A stretch of DNA of 64,000 nucleotides from an uncultured Lachnospiraceae bacterium (GTDB lineage Bacteria > Bacillota > Clostridia > Lachnospirales > Lachnospiraceae), in NCBI GenBank assembly GCA_947086895.1, contig CAMUAR010000005.1:1-64000 (forward strand), in the 5' to 3' direction. Positions within the stretch are counted from its first letter, which is position 1. The number at the start of each line of letters is the position of its first letter. Both the position numbers and the translations under genes were made by a program. Of this stretch, positions 44,985-54,058 are shown one piece after another. The notes beneath the pieces are model-generated. The model was not told the DNA's origin, made no database searches, and worked only from the letters and a program-made list of their open reading frames with translations.

Positions 44985-45296
44985 CTAAATTCGGATGTCA
45001 AAGCCCCTTTTTTCTTTATCCAAATTTTCTTGTTCTTTTCTATTCTTTTTTTTCATGCCGCCTTTCTTGTACAGCATTCCCTTTCCATTGCCGGAACTTC
45101 CATCATAACGGTATTCGGGCTGATCGGATTTTGCAAGCATTATTGTTCTTGTACTGTCCATCTTCTGCTTTTGCTCCATCGCAGCTCCAAGCGCCGTCTG
45201 CTCATGAACTGGTCTTTGCACTTCCGTCTGTTTTTGAAATGAAGCTTCCTGTGACTTTGGCACAAACGCCGCTGTCTCAATCGGTGTGATTGCCAT
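44985..45296 (-). CDS. Small basic protein of the flagellar operon, unknown function
   Basis: The 103-aa protein is soluble and mostly disordered: a Gln/Glu-rich middle, YRYDGSSGNGKG and a strongly basic GGMKKKNRKEQE stretch near the end. No known family. GGGAGG seven nt upstream supports the start. It lies 36 nt after the FapA-like gene, so it is in the operon; co-expression with motility genes is the only clue to its job. Confidence 0.7.
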   Translation of the reverse strand: MAITPIETAAFVPKSQEASFQKQTEVQRPVHEQTALGAAMEQKQKMDSTRTIMLAKSDQPEYRYDGSSGNGKGMLYKKGGMKKKNRKEQENLDKEKRGFDIRI

Positions 45297-45332
45297 AAAA
45301 CACCTCCCTGCCCAAGTCTGGCAGCTATCCGC

Positions 45333-46913
45333 TTATAGATATTCTACCATTTTCACATCTGCACGATCTTTGATCAACCTGCAATATTTCATCGCTGACC
45401 GGATATGATATGGCGTATTGTATAACACAACCTTACAGCCTGGATAAATCACGCCGCTGATACGGACGCATCCGCCGGACTGCTCTCCGGTAATCGCCTG
45501 TAATTCGGTCATGCGCTCCAAAGATTTTTTGATTTTTTCCTGAAGCTGCTGTATCGACTGTTCCAGCGACTGAATCGCCGCTGCCCTCTCCGGCGTCGGT
45601 TTTTGCGACAATGCCTGATAATTTTTCGTCACCTTCTCAAGCTCCGCTTCCATCTTTGGCAGTTTCTTTTCAATTCGCTCGCACTCTTCCAGCATCGCTG
45701 GATCAAAACCAACTTCCAAAAGAGTTGTTGTTCCCATCGTTGAACCTGCTGTTTTTACGGATATTCCTTTACCAGAATGAATCTCTCCGCCGACAATAAA
45801 TCCTTTTTTTCCAGATGCTGTCACTTCACCGCGCGCGCTTACTCTGCTGTGCAGAATCGCATCTGTCTCAATATAACCTCCAGCGCTGACCTCCGCATTT
45901 TCAATAAATTTTGAAAGGATATTTCCCTCGGCAATCAGTTTTCCACGTCCCATTCCCTGAATTCCACGCTTGAGAATAATCTGACCTCCAGCGTACAATT
46001 CTGCGCCTTCCACAACGCCGTCTACAATAATATCGCCTTTTGCGCGAACGACAAAACCCGTAATTACATTGCCGCGAACGGACACGCTGCCATCAAAATT
46101 AATATCGCCGGTTGAAGTATCTACATTTGCTGGTATCTCATAATGATTTGACACAAAAACGCTTCCCGAAATCATTGCCACATGCCCGTCTACCGTTGAA
46201 ATCAAATGACATCCATCCTCGGAAATACAAGTGTTTTTTTCCTGTTTTAATACCATCTGTTTTACATTTGCTGGTTTTAAAAGTCTCCCTGTAACATCAA
46301 TCCCCGGCTTTCCCAAAATCGCTGGAGTCAGCGTTGCCAAACAGTCCCCCTCATGTACAGGGTTGACCGTCTCAAGCTGGTGAAAATCCACACTGCCGTC
46401 CTCATTCATCTTTGGTTTTCTAGAAAGATCCGTATTGAAATGCCAAGTGATTGACGCACTTTGTCCTTCCACCGGAGGCATCGCTTTCGCCAAAACATAA
46501 GTCTGTCCATACTGTCTGTCTTTTAGAAAAGACTCTACTGTCTCTTCAATTACTCCAAACTTCACGCCATAACCTACCAGACTACTGATAATCCCCTCTT
46601 TACTTATGCGTTTGCCATTTTTAGACGGCGGATAAAATCTTCCCGTCGCCTGGCTGCGCGTTTCATCCACCTTTACAATCAGTGTTTCATCCACTGGTTT
46701 AATCGCAGTTGGACACAGTTTTACACTGCATTCATCACTAAAGCGATTCAGCGCTTTCATCACTTCTACTTTATTAAAATCAATACGTTTCAAGCGAAGA
46801 TATTCATCAATCTCACTATAGTTTAAATATCTCGAATTTTCCCCTGGGAAAAGTATTAAGTATGTGCCGTCCATCCTGATATCTAACTGAAAATATGCTG
46901 CCTTATTTGCCAT
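45333..46913 (-). CDS. FapA/DUF342 family protein
   Basis: A 526-aa protein. The middle (about 220-410) is a right-handed beta-helix built of Gly/Val-rich rungs such as VRGNVITGFVVRAKGDIIVDGVVEGAELYAGGQIILKRG; a coiled coil (about 415-470) follows, ending in ISGVIYPGCKVVLYN. FapA-like proteins take part in polymer or surface-linked regulation in some bacteria and often sit beside motility genes; the function is not established. GGAGGGAGG before the ATG is a strong ribosome site. It follows fliA by under 30 nt. Confidence 0.85.
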   Translation of the reverse strand: MANKAAYFQLDIRMDGTYLILFPGENSRYLNYSEIDEYLRLKRIDFNKVEVMKALNRFSDECSVKLCPTAIKPVDETLIVKVDETRSQATGRFYPPSKNGKRISKEGIISSLVGYGVKFGVIEETVESFLKDRQYGQTYVLAKAMPPVEGQSASITWHFNTDLSRKPKMNEDGSVDFHQLETVNPVHEGDCLATLTPAILGKPGIDVTGRLLKPANVKQMVLKQEKNTCISEDGCHLISTVDGHVAMISGSVFVSNHYEIPANVDTSTGDINFDGSVSVRGNVITGFVVRAKGDIIVDGVVEGAELYAGGQIILKRGIQGMGRGKLIAEGNILSKFIENAEVSAGGYIETDAILHSRVSARGEVTASGKKGFIVGGEIHSGKGISVKTAGSTMGTTTLLEVGFDPAMLEECERIEKKLPKMEAELEKVTKNYQALSQKPTPERAAAIQSLEQSIQQLQEKIKKSLERMTELQAITGEQSGGCVRISGVIYPGCKVVLYNTPYHIRSAMKYCRLIKDRADVKMVEYL

Positions 46914-46940
46914 TGTTCGGCCTCCCTCCTGTGCTCATAA

Positions 46941-47702
46941 TTATCCAAAAAATAAATCCATGTTTCCCCCCAATTTCAGACGCATCTTCTGCAGCGCCCT
47001 CGTGTGGAGCTGAGAAATTCTTGACTCAGACACCTCCAAGATCAAACTAATCTCCTTTAATGTCAAGTCCTCATAATAGTACAGGTAAATGACCTTTTGT
47101 TCTTTCTCTGTAAGTTCTTTCAATGTTTTTGCCAAGATTTCTTTTAACTCTTTTTGCTCTACAATTCTTTCTGGCTGAACATAATCCTCACTGAACGAAT
47201 TCTCAGCTTTCGGTTCACCTTGTTCCATATATTCATCTAATGATACAAGCCCGCCAATCTGTGTCTGTGACTGCCAATTCTCCAACTCCTCAACCGAGAT
47301 TTCAAGTTCTTTTGCAACTTCCTCGTCTGTTGCAGACCTTCCTGCTTCCAATTCAAGTTTTTGATAGACGGCATCCAGCTTTCTCTGCTTTTGTCTAAGC
47401 GTTCTTGGTATCCAATCCATCTTTCTCACTTGATCAAGAATTGCCCCGCGAATGCGCAGAGATGCATAAGTCTCAAATTTTACCCCTTTATCATAATCAA
47501 ATTTGTCAATGGCATCAATCAAACCAAACGTGCCATATCCGACAAGATCGTCATATTCTACATTATAGCCTAGATACATACTAAGCTTGCCGGCAACAAT
47601 TTTTACCAGCCCGGCATACTCCAAAATCAGCTGCTCACGCAGCTTATCCGTCCTTTTTTTACTGTATTCCTCCCATAGCCTTTGCCTTGCATCTGTATCC
47701 AT
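46941..47702 (-). CDS. fliA: Flagellar RNA polymerase sigma factor (sigma-28, FliA/WhiG type)
   Basis: The 253-aa sigma factor has region 2 (DDLVGYGTFGLIDAIDKFDYDKGVKFETYASLRIRGAILDQVR), region 3 and a region 4 helix-turn-helix (LTLKEISLILEVSESRISQLHTRALQKMR). It directs transcription of late flagellar genes such as flagellin. The ATG follows GGGAGCGGTCG. It lies after the che genes in the same operon, as in other Clostridia. An anti-sigma FlgM gene is not in the window. Confidence 0.95.
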   Translation of the reverse strand: MDTDARQRLWEEYSKKRTDKLREQLILEYAGLVKIVAGKLSMYLGYNVEYDDLVGYGTFGLIDAIDKFDYDKGVKFETYASLRIRGAILDQVRKMDWIPRTLRQKQRKLDAVYQKLELEAGRSATDEEVAKELEISVEELENWQSQTQIGGLVSLDEYMEQGEPKAENSFSEDYVQPERIVEQKELKEILAKTLKELTEKEQKVIYLYYYEDLTLKEISLILEVSESRISQLHTRALQKMRLKLGGNMDLFFG

Positions 47703-47947
47703 CGACCGCTCCCATTCTAAAACTTCTGCCCGTGGTATCGCTTCCTGTAAAAAGGTACAGCGCGGGATTTAAACCTGTAGCTGTGCGTGCCACAAAACCT
47801 CTAGTATCCAGATAAGCAGTTTGGACTTTTCCTTCTATGCTTACCTCTGCGGCGCCGCAGAGGTATACTGCCAGCGCTTTTTGTTTTTCTTTCTGGCTTA
47901 TACTTGACCTGTCACCGCTTCTTCTTCCTGTACCAACTGACCTTCCT
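47659..47947 (-). pseudogene. Coding-like open frame without start codon between the 104-aa gene and fliA
   Basis: About 95 codons are open in a frame that overlaps the end of the gene at 47898 and the first codons of fliA. The translation contains VYLCGAAEVSIEG, TAYLDTRGFVART and NPALYLFTGSDTTG, which looks protein-like, and codon use resembles the neighbours. No ATG, GTG or TTG occurs before the protein-like part, and there is no ribosome site. It may be a gene that lost its start, or it may be read by a -1 shift from the upstream gene; I recognise no family. Confidence 0.3.
47842..47865. repeat. Perfect 24-bp palindrome upstream of fliA
   Basis: TACCTCTGCGGC is followed at once by its exact complement. 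In RNA this would form a very stable GC-rich hairpin about 140 nt before the fliA start codon. No T-run follows. Confidence 0.7.
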
Positions 47948-48212
47948 CAAGTTCCGCTTGCATAGCAGCCTCTTTTTCTGCGGCGATTCTTCTCGCCTCC
48001 TCCTCTGCCAGCCTTTCCGTTTCCTCGACTTGAGCGTTGATCTTTGCAATAATTTTCTCGACGATCTTTCCGACAATAAGGAACAAAATCAGCACGCCGA
48101 GCAATATTTTGAGGATGGTCAAAATCGGCACCCCGCTTAACATTCCGCAAAGTACGGTAAGCGCCCCCGCCACCAACATAATAATCGTTGATATATTATG
48201 CTTTTTATCCAT
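47898..48212 (-). CDS. Small membrane protein of the chemotaxis operon, unknown function
   Basis: The 104-aa protein has two adjacent hydrophobic segments (about 9-28 and 31-52) and a charged coiled-coil-like tail rich in Glu and Ala (AQVEETERLAEEEARRIAAEKEAA). The start giving MDKKHNISTI follows the AGAATGTGAGGA element; a longer frame would translate that element. It lies between cheD and fliA. A membrane anchor with a cytoplasmic helical tail is all that can be said. Confidence 0.7.
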   Translation of the reverse strand: MDKKHNISTIIMLVAGALTVLCGMLSGVPILTILKILLGVLILFLIVGKIVEKIIAKINAQVEETERLAEEEARRIAAEKEAAMQAELEEGQLVQEEEAVTGQV

Positions 48213-48216
48213 ACTC

Positions 48217-48233
48217 TCCTCACATTCTGCCAC
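48217..48233 (-). promoter_or_regulatory. Recurring start-site element before the 104-aa membrane protein gene
   Basis: The minus strand reads GTGGCAGAATGTGAGGA, then GAGT and ATG. This copy lacks the upstream hairpin. Confidence 0.65.
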
Positions 48234-48380
48234 TATAATACAACTCTTATCCATACTGCCAAAAATATCAGAACTCCTACAAAAAAAATTATAAAGTCCT
48301 CTGTTCTTAGCCAGCGTAATATTCTGTAAAAGCGGCACTTAACCACATCTATACTTTAGTATAATTATCTTTATTCTTAA

Positions 48381-48866
48381 TTAAATGGTCTTAATTGGTT
48401 TTCCAACTGATTTTATCAATAAATTGCCTGTCTCTGGATAAAATTCGATCGTCCGCCCATAATTCAACCCTGTATCCTCCGCCAACAATCGAATTCGAAG
48501 TGCCGATAATTTCGCTTTTGTAGCTTCCACATTTCTTCCTCCAACATTTAACATTTCACTGTTGGAATTGAATGCAAACATCTGCGCACCCCCGGCAATT
48601 TTTGCTACCAGCCCAGCGCGCGACGCCCCAGCTTTTATCATTCTGCGCACTAATTCATCAATGCCAGTATCCGCAAATTTAGCAATATTTTCATTGTTCT
48701 TTATTTTTGTACTGTCCGGTAACATCACATGCACCATACCCGATATTTTTTTTGCTGGATCATAGATCACTACACCAACACAAGAACCGAGACCAAGCGT
48801 TGTGATGGAATCCGGCGGCAGACAAATATTCATATCCGCCATTCCTACTTTTATCATTGTCCCCAT
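48381..48866 (-). CDS. cheD: Chemoreceptor glutamine deamidase CheD
   Basis: CheD deamidates Gln residues of chemoreceptors and, in Firmicutes, stimulates CheC. The 161-aa protein has the catalytic Cys29 in GLGSCVGVVIYD and His46 in GMVHVMLPD, plus KIAGGAQMF. AGGAG eight nt before the first ATG sets the start and overlaps the end of cheC (TTTAGGAG), so translation is coupled to cheC. Confidence 0.95.
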   Translation of the reverse strand: MGTMIKVGMADMNICLPPDSITTLGLGSCVGVVIYDPAKKISGMVHVMLPDSTKIKNNENIAKFADTGIDELVRRMIKAGASRAGLVAKIAGGAQMFAFNSNSEMLNVGGRNVEATKAKLSALRIRLLAEDTGLNYGRTIEFYPETGNLLIKSVGKPIKTI

Positions 48867-48877
48867 AACAGCAACTC

Positions 48878-49501
48878 CTAAAGCCCAAGAGAAGTAAGTA
48901 TCTGGCTGTATGAATCCAATGTTGGAATCAAAATAAAATAGCCGTTCACTTCCGTCTCTTGTTCGCCAAATTCCGTTTCTATTAACAGTGCCCTATCACT
49001 GATTTTGCCAAATTCAATCGCAGGTACACTTAAAATTGCCCCTGCCATATCAATTGCCATATGTGGGATGCTGGATGTAATTGTTAAATTCGTCAATGTT
49101 GACAACGAGGATAAATACGCTCCGGCGATAATATTGCCAATTTCCTGAAGCGCGGAGAGTTCCATCTCGGAAAAACTGCCTTCTTCATCGCTGGAACACA
49201 TCCCTCCCATCAGCATCCGCACAATATTTTGTGCGGATGATTTTTCCAACAAAAACATCATCATCCCCTCAATGTCTCCTTGCAGGGTAAGCAGAATACC
49301 TACCACAATATTCTCTGCTCCTCCCATCAAATCACCCATATCTTTAAACTCAAGTAAATCGACTTTCGGCACCTTCATATCAATCTTTACAGCTAACATC
49401 TGAGACAGTGCTGTCGTCGCATTCCCTGCGCCGATATTGCCTATTTCCTTAAGCACATCAAACTGCATGTTATCCATCTGTTCGAGCTTCACTTCCGCCA
49501 T
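48878..49501 (-). CDS. cheC: CheY-phosphate phosphatase CheC
   Basis: The 207-aa protein has two copies of the active-site pattern, FDVLKEIGNIGAGNATTALSQML (about 14-36) and MELSALQEIGNIIAGAYLSSL (about 112-132), each with the Glu and Asn that attack CheY-P. It ends the excitation signal and adapts through CheD. It lies in the order cheB-cheA-cheW-cheC-cheD. Confidence 0.95.
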   Translation of the reverse strand: MAEVKLEQMDNMQFDVLKEIGNIGAGNATTALSQMLAVKIDMKVPKVDLLEFKDMGDLMGGAENIVVGILLTLQGDIEGMMMFLLEKSSAQNIVRMLMGGMCSSDEEGSFSEMELSALQEIGNIIAGAYLSSLSTLTNLTITSSIPHMAIDMAGAILSVPAIEFGKISDRALLIETEFGEQETEVNGYFILIPTLDSYSQILTSLGL

Positions 49502-49564
49502 AAAATCTTCCTTTCAATGCCATGCAAGGGTTGTCACATAACTGCAACAACCCTTCCCTTAAAT

Positions 49565-50026
49565 TCAACCCGCGTTTTCCTTATCTATAACAACCAATGG
49601 GATGTTTAGCAGGGAAACCAGCCCGTCCGGCTGCTTTCCAACACCAGAAAGGTACGCACTTCTCTCGTCATTTGTCCCGCTGACCTTATCGATACTTTCC
49701 TCATCCAGTGTTATCACTTCCTTAACTTCATCCACAATCATTCCAATTGCCGCCTGTGGCTCAATCTTAATAATCAGAATACGTGTCGCGTTTTTGAATT
49801 CATCCGGTTCCAGACCAAATTTAAGGCGAAGACTCATAACTGGAATAATCTCACCTCGTATGTTGATCACGCCCTTAAAATAGTGCTGTGCTTTCGGCAC
49901 TCTTGTCACGCGCTGCATTCGAACAATATTATCCACATACTGAATATCAATTCCATATTGCTCACTGCCAAGTTTTACCACGATATATTGTTTTTCCAAC
50001 TCATCGGTCTTGTTTTCTTCTTCCAT
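49565..50026 (-). CDS. cheW: Chemotaxis coupling protein CheW
   Basis: The 153-aa protein is a single CheW SH3-like domain (YIVVKLGSEQYGIDIQYVDNIVR, GVINIRGEIIPVMSLRLKFG, IGMIVDEVKEVI) that links chemoreceptors to CheA. It starts 14 nt after the cheA stop, preceded by GGAGGGG. Confidence 0.95.
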   Translation of the reverse strand: MEEENKTDELEKQYIVVKLGSEQYGIDIQYVDNIVRMQRVTRVPKAQHYFKGVINIRGEIIPVMSLRLKFGLEPDEFKNATRILIIKIEPQAAIGMIVDEVKEVITLDEESIDKVSGTNDERSAYLSGVGKQPDGLVSLLNIPLVVIDKENAG

Positions 50027-50039
50027 GGTAAGCCCCTCC

Positions 50040-52214
50040 CTACACTAATACATTCACATCGAGAATCAGTGCAATCTCGCCGTCACCAAGAATTGTGGCG
50101 CCGCTGATCATCTTGCTGTTGTTGATATATTTGCCGATGGATTTAATAACGATATCAAGCTGCCCGATCAGATTATCAACGATCAATCCTGCCTGCTTAT
50201 CACCTTTCTTTACAATGATAACCGTAAGATTTGTTGGCTCTTCTGCTACTGGCTCCACATCGAGTACCCTGGCCATACGCATCAGCGGAATAACGGAACC
50301 ACGCAAATTGATCACTTCCTTGTTCCTCACATATTTCACATCACTGATCGGAACATCCTCCAACGTCACAATGCTGCCAAGCGGTATCGCGTATTTTTCT
50401 TTTCCTATCTCAACCATAAGCGCCTGGATAATTGCGAGAGTGAGCGGCAGGCGAATAATAAAATTGCTGCCCTCACCAAGTGCGGTTTTTGTCTCAATGC
50501 TGCCGCCGAGCGTCTCAATCTTTGTTTTGACAACATCAAGTCCAACGCCGCGTCCAGATACATCAGAGATCACTTCCGCAGTTGAAAAGCTCGGTCTAAA
50601 CAAAAGGTCGATAATTTCTTTATCACTCATTATGGCAGCTTGTTCTTCTGTGATTGTCCCCTTATTCAGCGCCTTGTTCTTTACCTTTTCAACATCAATT
50701 CCGGCTCCGTCGTCGCGCACCTCAATCACAACATTGTTGCCTTCTTGGTACGCATCAAGGAAAATGGATCCCACTTCCGGCTTTCCTAAACGAACTCTCT
50801 CCTCATTTGTCTCCAGACCATGATCCGCAGCATTTCGCAGAAGATGCATCAACGGATCACCGATCTCGTCAATCACAGTACGATCAAGCTCGGTGTCCTC
50901 ACCAGTCATATACAATTCCATCTTTTTTCCAAGCTTTTTACTCAAATCGCGGATCATGCGCGGAAAACGATTGACTACGCTCTCAATCGGCACCATCCTG
51001 ACCTTCATAACCGACTGGTGCAGGCTTGTTGTAATGCGCTCCAAATACTCAATCTGCTCATTGAAATTGCCGTCGCGCATTGTCTGACTATCATCATTAA
51101 TCGAAGTTAAACCATTTTTTGCGATAATCAGCTCGCTGACAAGATTCATCAAATCATCCAGCTTTTCAATATCAACACGCACAGAACGGTTGACCACAGG
51201 TTTTGCATTTGCTTTGGCGGTGGTTTTTGGCGGCTCTTTCTTCGTCTCTGTTTCTTTTGCAGGGGACGCTGCTACAGTTTGTGCCGCCGCTTCCTTCGGC
51301 GCGGGAGCAACTGCTGTGGCAGCTGCTCCCGCGCTGGAAGCTGCTTCTGTCTCTGACGATTCTTTATTGTTGTTTGCCGGTGCTTCGGTCACTTGCTCTT
51401 GTGCGGTATGAGTGACTTCCACAGAAGGCGCCGACAAATCAGCATCCTCCACCAAAACTTCTTTAATTTCAGATACGTTTAAAATCATCTGTTCAATTTC
51501 AGGACGTGTTTTTTTTGTCAACAGCACAAGTGAAAACTCAAAATCAAACTTTTCATCCTCAATATCTTGAACTTCTGGTACAGATTTTATAATATCGCCC
51601 GCATCCTCAAGCGCTTTAAATACAAGGAATGCGCGCGCAGCTTTCAGCAAACAGCTTTCTTGTATGTAGACCGCAATTTCAAAAACATTTTCGCCGTCTG
51701 ATTTTGCTTTGTTCGCCGCATGCAGCTCGTGTTCTGCAAGGACAAGGTGCTTTCTTTCTTTGGCGGAAGCCGCCGCGGGAGCCGGAGCTTCCGGCTGCTT
51801 TTCCTTTTCGCCATCGCTTTCACCGCCAAGCCCTTCCTCCAAAAGTTTTTGAAGTCCATCAATAATATCTTGATTGTCCTCCGTCCCCTCATCCTGAGTA
51901 TTTATAATGTTATCCAGATAATTTTCCAGAGCATCTAAGCCGCGGAACAAAACATCGACAAGTGCCGCGCCTGCTTTCATCTTTCCATTGCGGATCTCAG
52001 AAAACACATTCTCCATATCGTGCGTCAAACGCTGCATACGCTTGTAGCCCATTGTGCCAGCCATACCCTTTAGAGAATGCGCTGCGCGGAAAATTTCATT
52101 GATTGTATCCGAATTTTCTGGTTCCTTTTCCAGAACCAACAGCTGTTCGTTTAAGTTTTGCAGATGTTCCCTTGTCTCATCGATGAAAATCTCTAAATAT
52201 TGGCTTACATCCAT
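50040..52214 (-). CDS. cheA: Chemotaxis histidine kinase CheA
   Basis: The 724-aa kinase has an Hpt domain with phospho-acceptor His46 (FRAAHSLKGMAGTMGY), a P2 CheY-binding region, an Ala/Glu-rich linker (about 260-340), dimerisation and ATPase domains (LLRNAADHGLET, DDGAGID, GRGVGLDVVKT) and a C-terminal CheW-like domain. It receives signals from chemoreceptors and phosphorylates CheY and CheB. The start giving MDVSQYLEIF lies one base after the cheB stop (TAA C ATG), with GGGGG inside cheB as ribosome site; that site resembles the AGAATGTGAGGA element (AGAATGTGGGGG). Confidence 0.96.
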   Translation of the reverse strand: MDVSQYLEIFIDETREHLQNLNEQLLVLEKEPENSDTINEIFRAAHSLKGMAGTMGYKRMQRLTHDMENVFSEIRNGKMKAGAALVDVLFRGLDALENYLDNIINTQDEGTEDNQDIIDGLQKLLEEGLGGESDGEKEKQPEAPAPAAASAKERKHLVLAEHELHAANKAKSDGENVFEIAVYIQESCLLKAARAFLVFKALEDAGDIIKSVPEVQDIEDEKFDFEFSLVLLTKKTRPEIEQMILNVSEIKEVLVEDADLSAPSVEVTHTAQEQVTEAPANNNKESSETEAASSAGAAATAVAPAPKEAAAQTVAASPAKETETKKEPPKTTAKANAKPVVNRSVRVDIEKLDDLMNLVSELIIAKNGLTSINDDSQTMRDGNFNEQIEYLERITTSLHQSVMKVRMVPIESVVNRFPRMIRDLSKKLGKKMELYMTGEDTELDRTVIDEIGDPLMHLLRNAADHGLETNEERVRLGKPEVGSIFLDAYQEGNNVVIEVRDDGAGIDVEKVKNKALNKGTITEEQAAIMSDKEIIDLLFRPSFSTAEVISDVSGRGVGLDVVKTKIETLGGSIETKTALGEGSNFIIRLPLTLAIIQALMVEIGKEKYAIPLGSIVTLEDVPISDVKYVRNKEVINLRGSVIPLMRMARVLDVEPVAEEPTNLTVIIVKKGDKQAGLIVDNLIGQLDIVIKSIGKYINNSKMISGATILGDGEIALILDVNVLV

Positions 52215-52215
52215 G

Positions 52216-53343
52216 TTAATGTACCCCCACATTCTTCGTGATTGCTTCTGCCACCGCTGTGAGCGGGACCACCTCGTCCACTAGCCCTGCTTCTGCAATA
52301 ACTCTAGGCATGCCATAAACTGTGCAGGTCTCCTCATTTTGTGCAATGACATATATATTTTTTTTGTTGTTCAACTGTTTGATTCCAAGAGTTCCGTCCC
52401 CGCCCATCCCGGTCAGAACAACGCAGGTAATATCATCAAAATCCAAATCCGTCAGGGATTCGTACATAATGTCCGCACACGGTCTTAACCCTCCGCGCGC
52501 CGGTTCGTCTGGAAACAAAGCGATCTGATATGTGCCGCTGCGTCTCACAACGCGCATTTGGCTGCCGCCCTTTGCAATGTAGACGGTTCCTTTCTGCAGG
52601 ACATCGCCGTCTGCTGCTTCTTTTACAGTAACCTTGCTCATCTCATTCAATCGGTCAGCGAGAGATTTTGTAAAACCTACTGGCATATGCTGCACCAGCA
52701 CAACCGGCGCGTCAAGCGCTGCCGGAAGAAATGGAATCACAGACTGCAATGCTTTTGGTCCTCCTGTCGAACACGCGAGCGCGACAAGTTTTTTTGCGCT
52801 GCTGGACACTGCCTTATGTGGCGCACGCTTTACTTTGGAATAGTTTGTATCCGCCGCCTTCGACACTAAACTTCCCGAGACAGACGTTGATGCAGCAGTC
52901 TTTTTCAGCGCAGTCCGCGGTATTCCTATATCCACTCCTGTAGCCGTGCAGAGTGCTGACAAAAGCAGCGTTTTAAACGCTACGTTTCTCGCCTCCATAT
53001 AGCTGTCAGGTTTTGTCACAAAGTCAAATGCGCCAAGTTCAAGACAGCGCACAGTCTCCGCTGCGCCCTCCTTCGCCACTGTGCTGACCACAATGACTTT
53101 TTGTTTGATTCTCATTTTTTCAAGCTTTTCCAGGAACTGTATACCATTCATCTTTGGCATATTGATGTCCAAAATAACCGCATCATACTTTGCTGTGTTG
53201 CGGGTAACCAAATCAAAGGCCTCCAGACCATTCATAGCAAGGTCAGATACTTGGAACCTTCCATCCGAATTTATTATATCAGACATGAGCCTTCTCATAA
53301 GTGCAGAATCATCAACAACCAAAATATTTTTTTTACTGTCCAT
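52216..53343 (-). CDS. cheB: Chemotaxis response regulator methylesterase CheB
   Basis: This 375-aa protein removes methyl groups from chemoreceptors. The receiver domain has Asp11-Asp12 and phospho-acceptor Asp59 (YDAVILDINMP); the esterase domain has the catalytic Ser in ACSTGGPKAL, His in VLVQHMP and Asp in GMGGDGTLG. GGGAGG before the ATG sets the start. No cheR is seen in the window. Confidence 0.96.
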   Translation of the reverse strand: MDSKKNILVVDDSALMRRLMSDIINSDGRFQVSDLAMNGLEAFDLVTRNTAKYDAVILDINMPKMNGIQFLEKLEKMRIKQKVIVVSTVAKEGAAETVRCLELGAFDFVTKPDSYMEARNVAFKTLLLSALCTATGVDIGIPRTALKKTAASTSVSGSLVSKAADTNYSKVKRAPHKAVSSSAKKLVALACSTGGPKALQSVIPFLPAALDAPVVLVQHMPVGFTKSLADRLNEMSKVTVKEAADGDVLQKGTVYIAKGGSQMRVVRRSGTYQIALFPDEPARGGLRPCADIMYESLTDLDFDDITCVVLTGMGGDGTLGIKQLNNKKNIYVIAQNEETCTVYGMPRVIAEAGLVDEVVPLTAVAEAITKNVGVH

Positions 53344-53364
53344 GTTTTGACCTCCCTTTCCGTA

Positions 53365-54051
53365 TTATCTATCTGCCCTTTCTCGTTTTCGACGTCTGCG
53401 CTCTTCCCGAAATATGTATTTTACAATATCTTCTCGGTCATTTTCGGAAATATCTTTAAATTCAACTCTGTTTTCATAACCTACATCTTTATTTTTCATA
53501 GGGCTGCTGGAAATCACTTTTGACGGCAGCGCAAAATCTTTTGTTTCTTCTTTTGTTTGCAGCCTAAAATACAAAACCAACTCATCTCCAAGTTTAAATT
53601 GCTTATGACTGTTAAAACGTACACCGCCGCCGCTGATATCAATAATAATTCCTGACCGCAGTTTTTCCCGCTCCACACCTTCCGGTGTCTCATAAGCCAT
53701 ATCGACAACGCAGTTTAACCGATAAAATTGTCTTCGCTGATAGCGTTCCAGCTCCGATAAAAAAACCAAGTCAACAGTATATATCTGCTCTGTACGGCTT
53801 CGTCCCTCCACCTCGGCAATACAATGATACACGCCCAGAACTGTATAAAAGTATAAATTAAACCGTTCCCCAACATCGAGCAGAACCATCTTTCCACCCT
53901 CCATTGGCATGGTCACTTGAATATGCAGTTCATCTCGAATCTCCAACAGCTGGCTGGCGAATGACTTTTCCTCTCCCACCTGCTGAAACGGGTTTCCGTA
54001 ATAACGTGTTATATCTATTTTTTGTCCAATAGAAAGTGCATTCCCTGCCAT
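53365..54051 (-). CDS. PilZ-domain flagellar brake protein, YcgR/YpfA-like
   Basis: The 228-aa protein has a YcgR N-terminal domain and a PilZ domain with both c-di-GMP binding motifs: RRQFYR (about 119-124) and DISGGGVRF (about 148-156). Such proteins bind c-di-GMP and slow the flagellar motor by contacting stator or switch proteins. The basic C-terminus (EERRRRKRERADR) is notable. Its position between flhG and cheB ties second-messenger control to the motility operon. Confidence 0.9.
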   Translation of the reverse strand: MAGNALSIGQKIDITRYYGNPFQQVGEEKSFASQLLEIRDELHIQVTMPMEGGKMVLLDVGERFNLYFYTVLGVYHCIAEVEGRSRTEQIYTVDLVFLSELERYQRRQFYRLNCVVDMAYETPEGVEREKLRSGIIIDISGGGVRFNSHKQFKLGDELVLYFRLQTKEETKDFALPSKVISSSPMKNKDVGYENRVEFKDISENDREDIVKYIFREERRRRKRERADR

Positions 54052-54058
54052 TATATCC

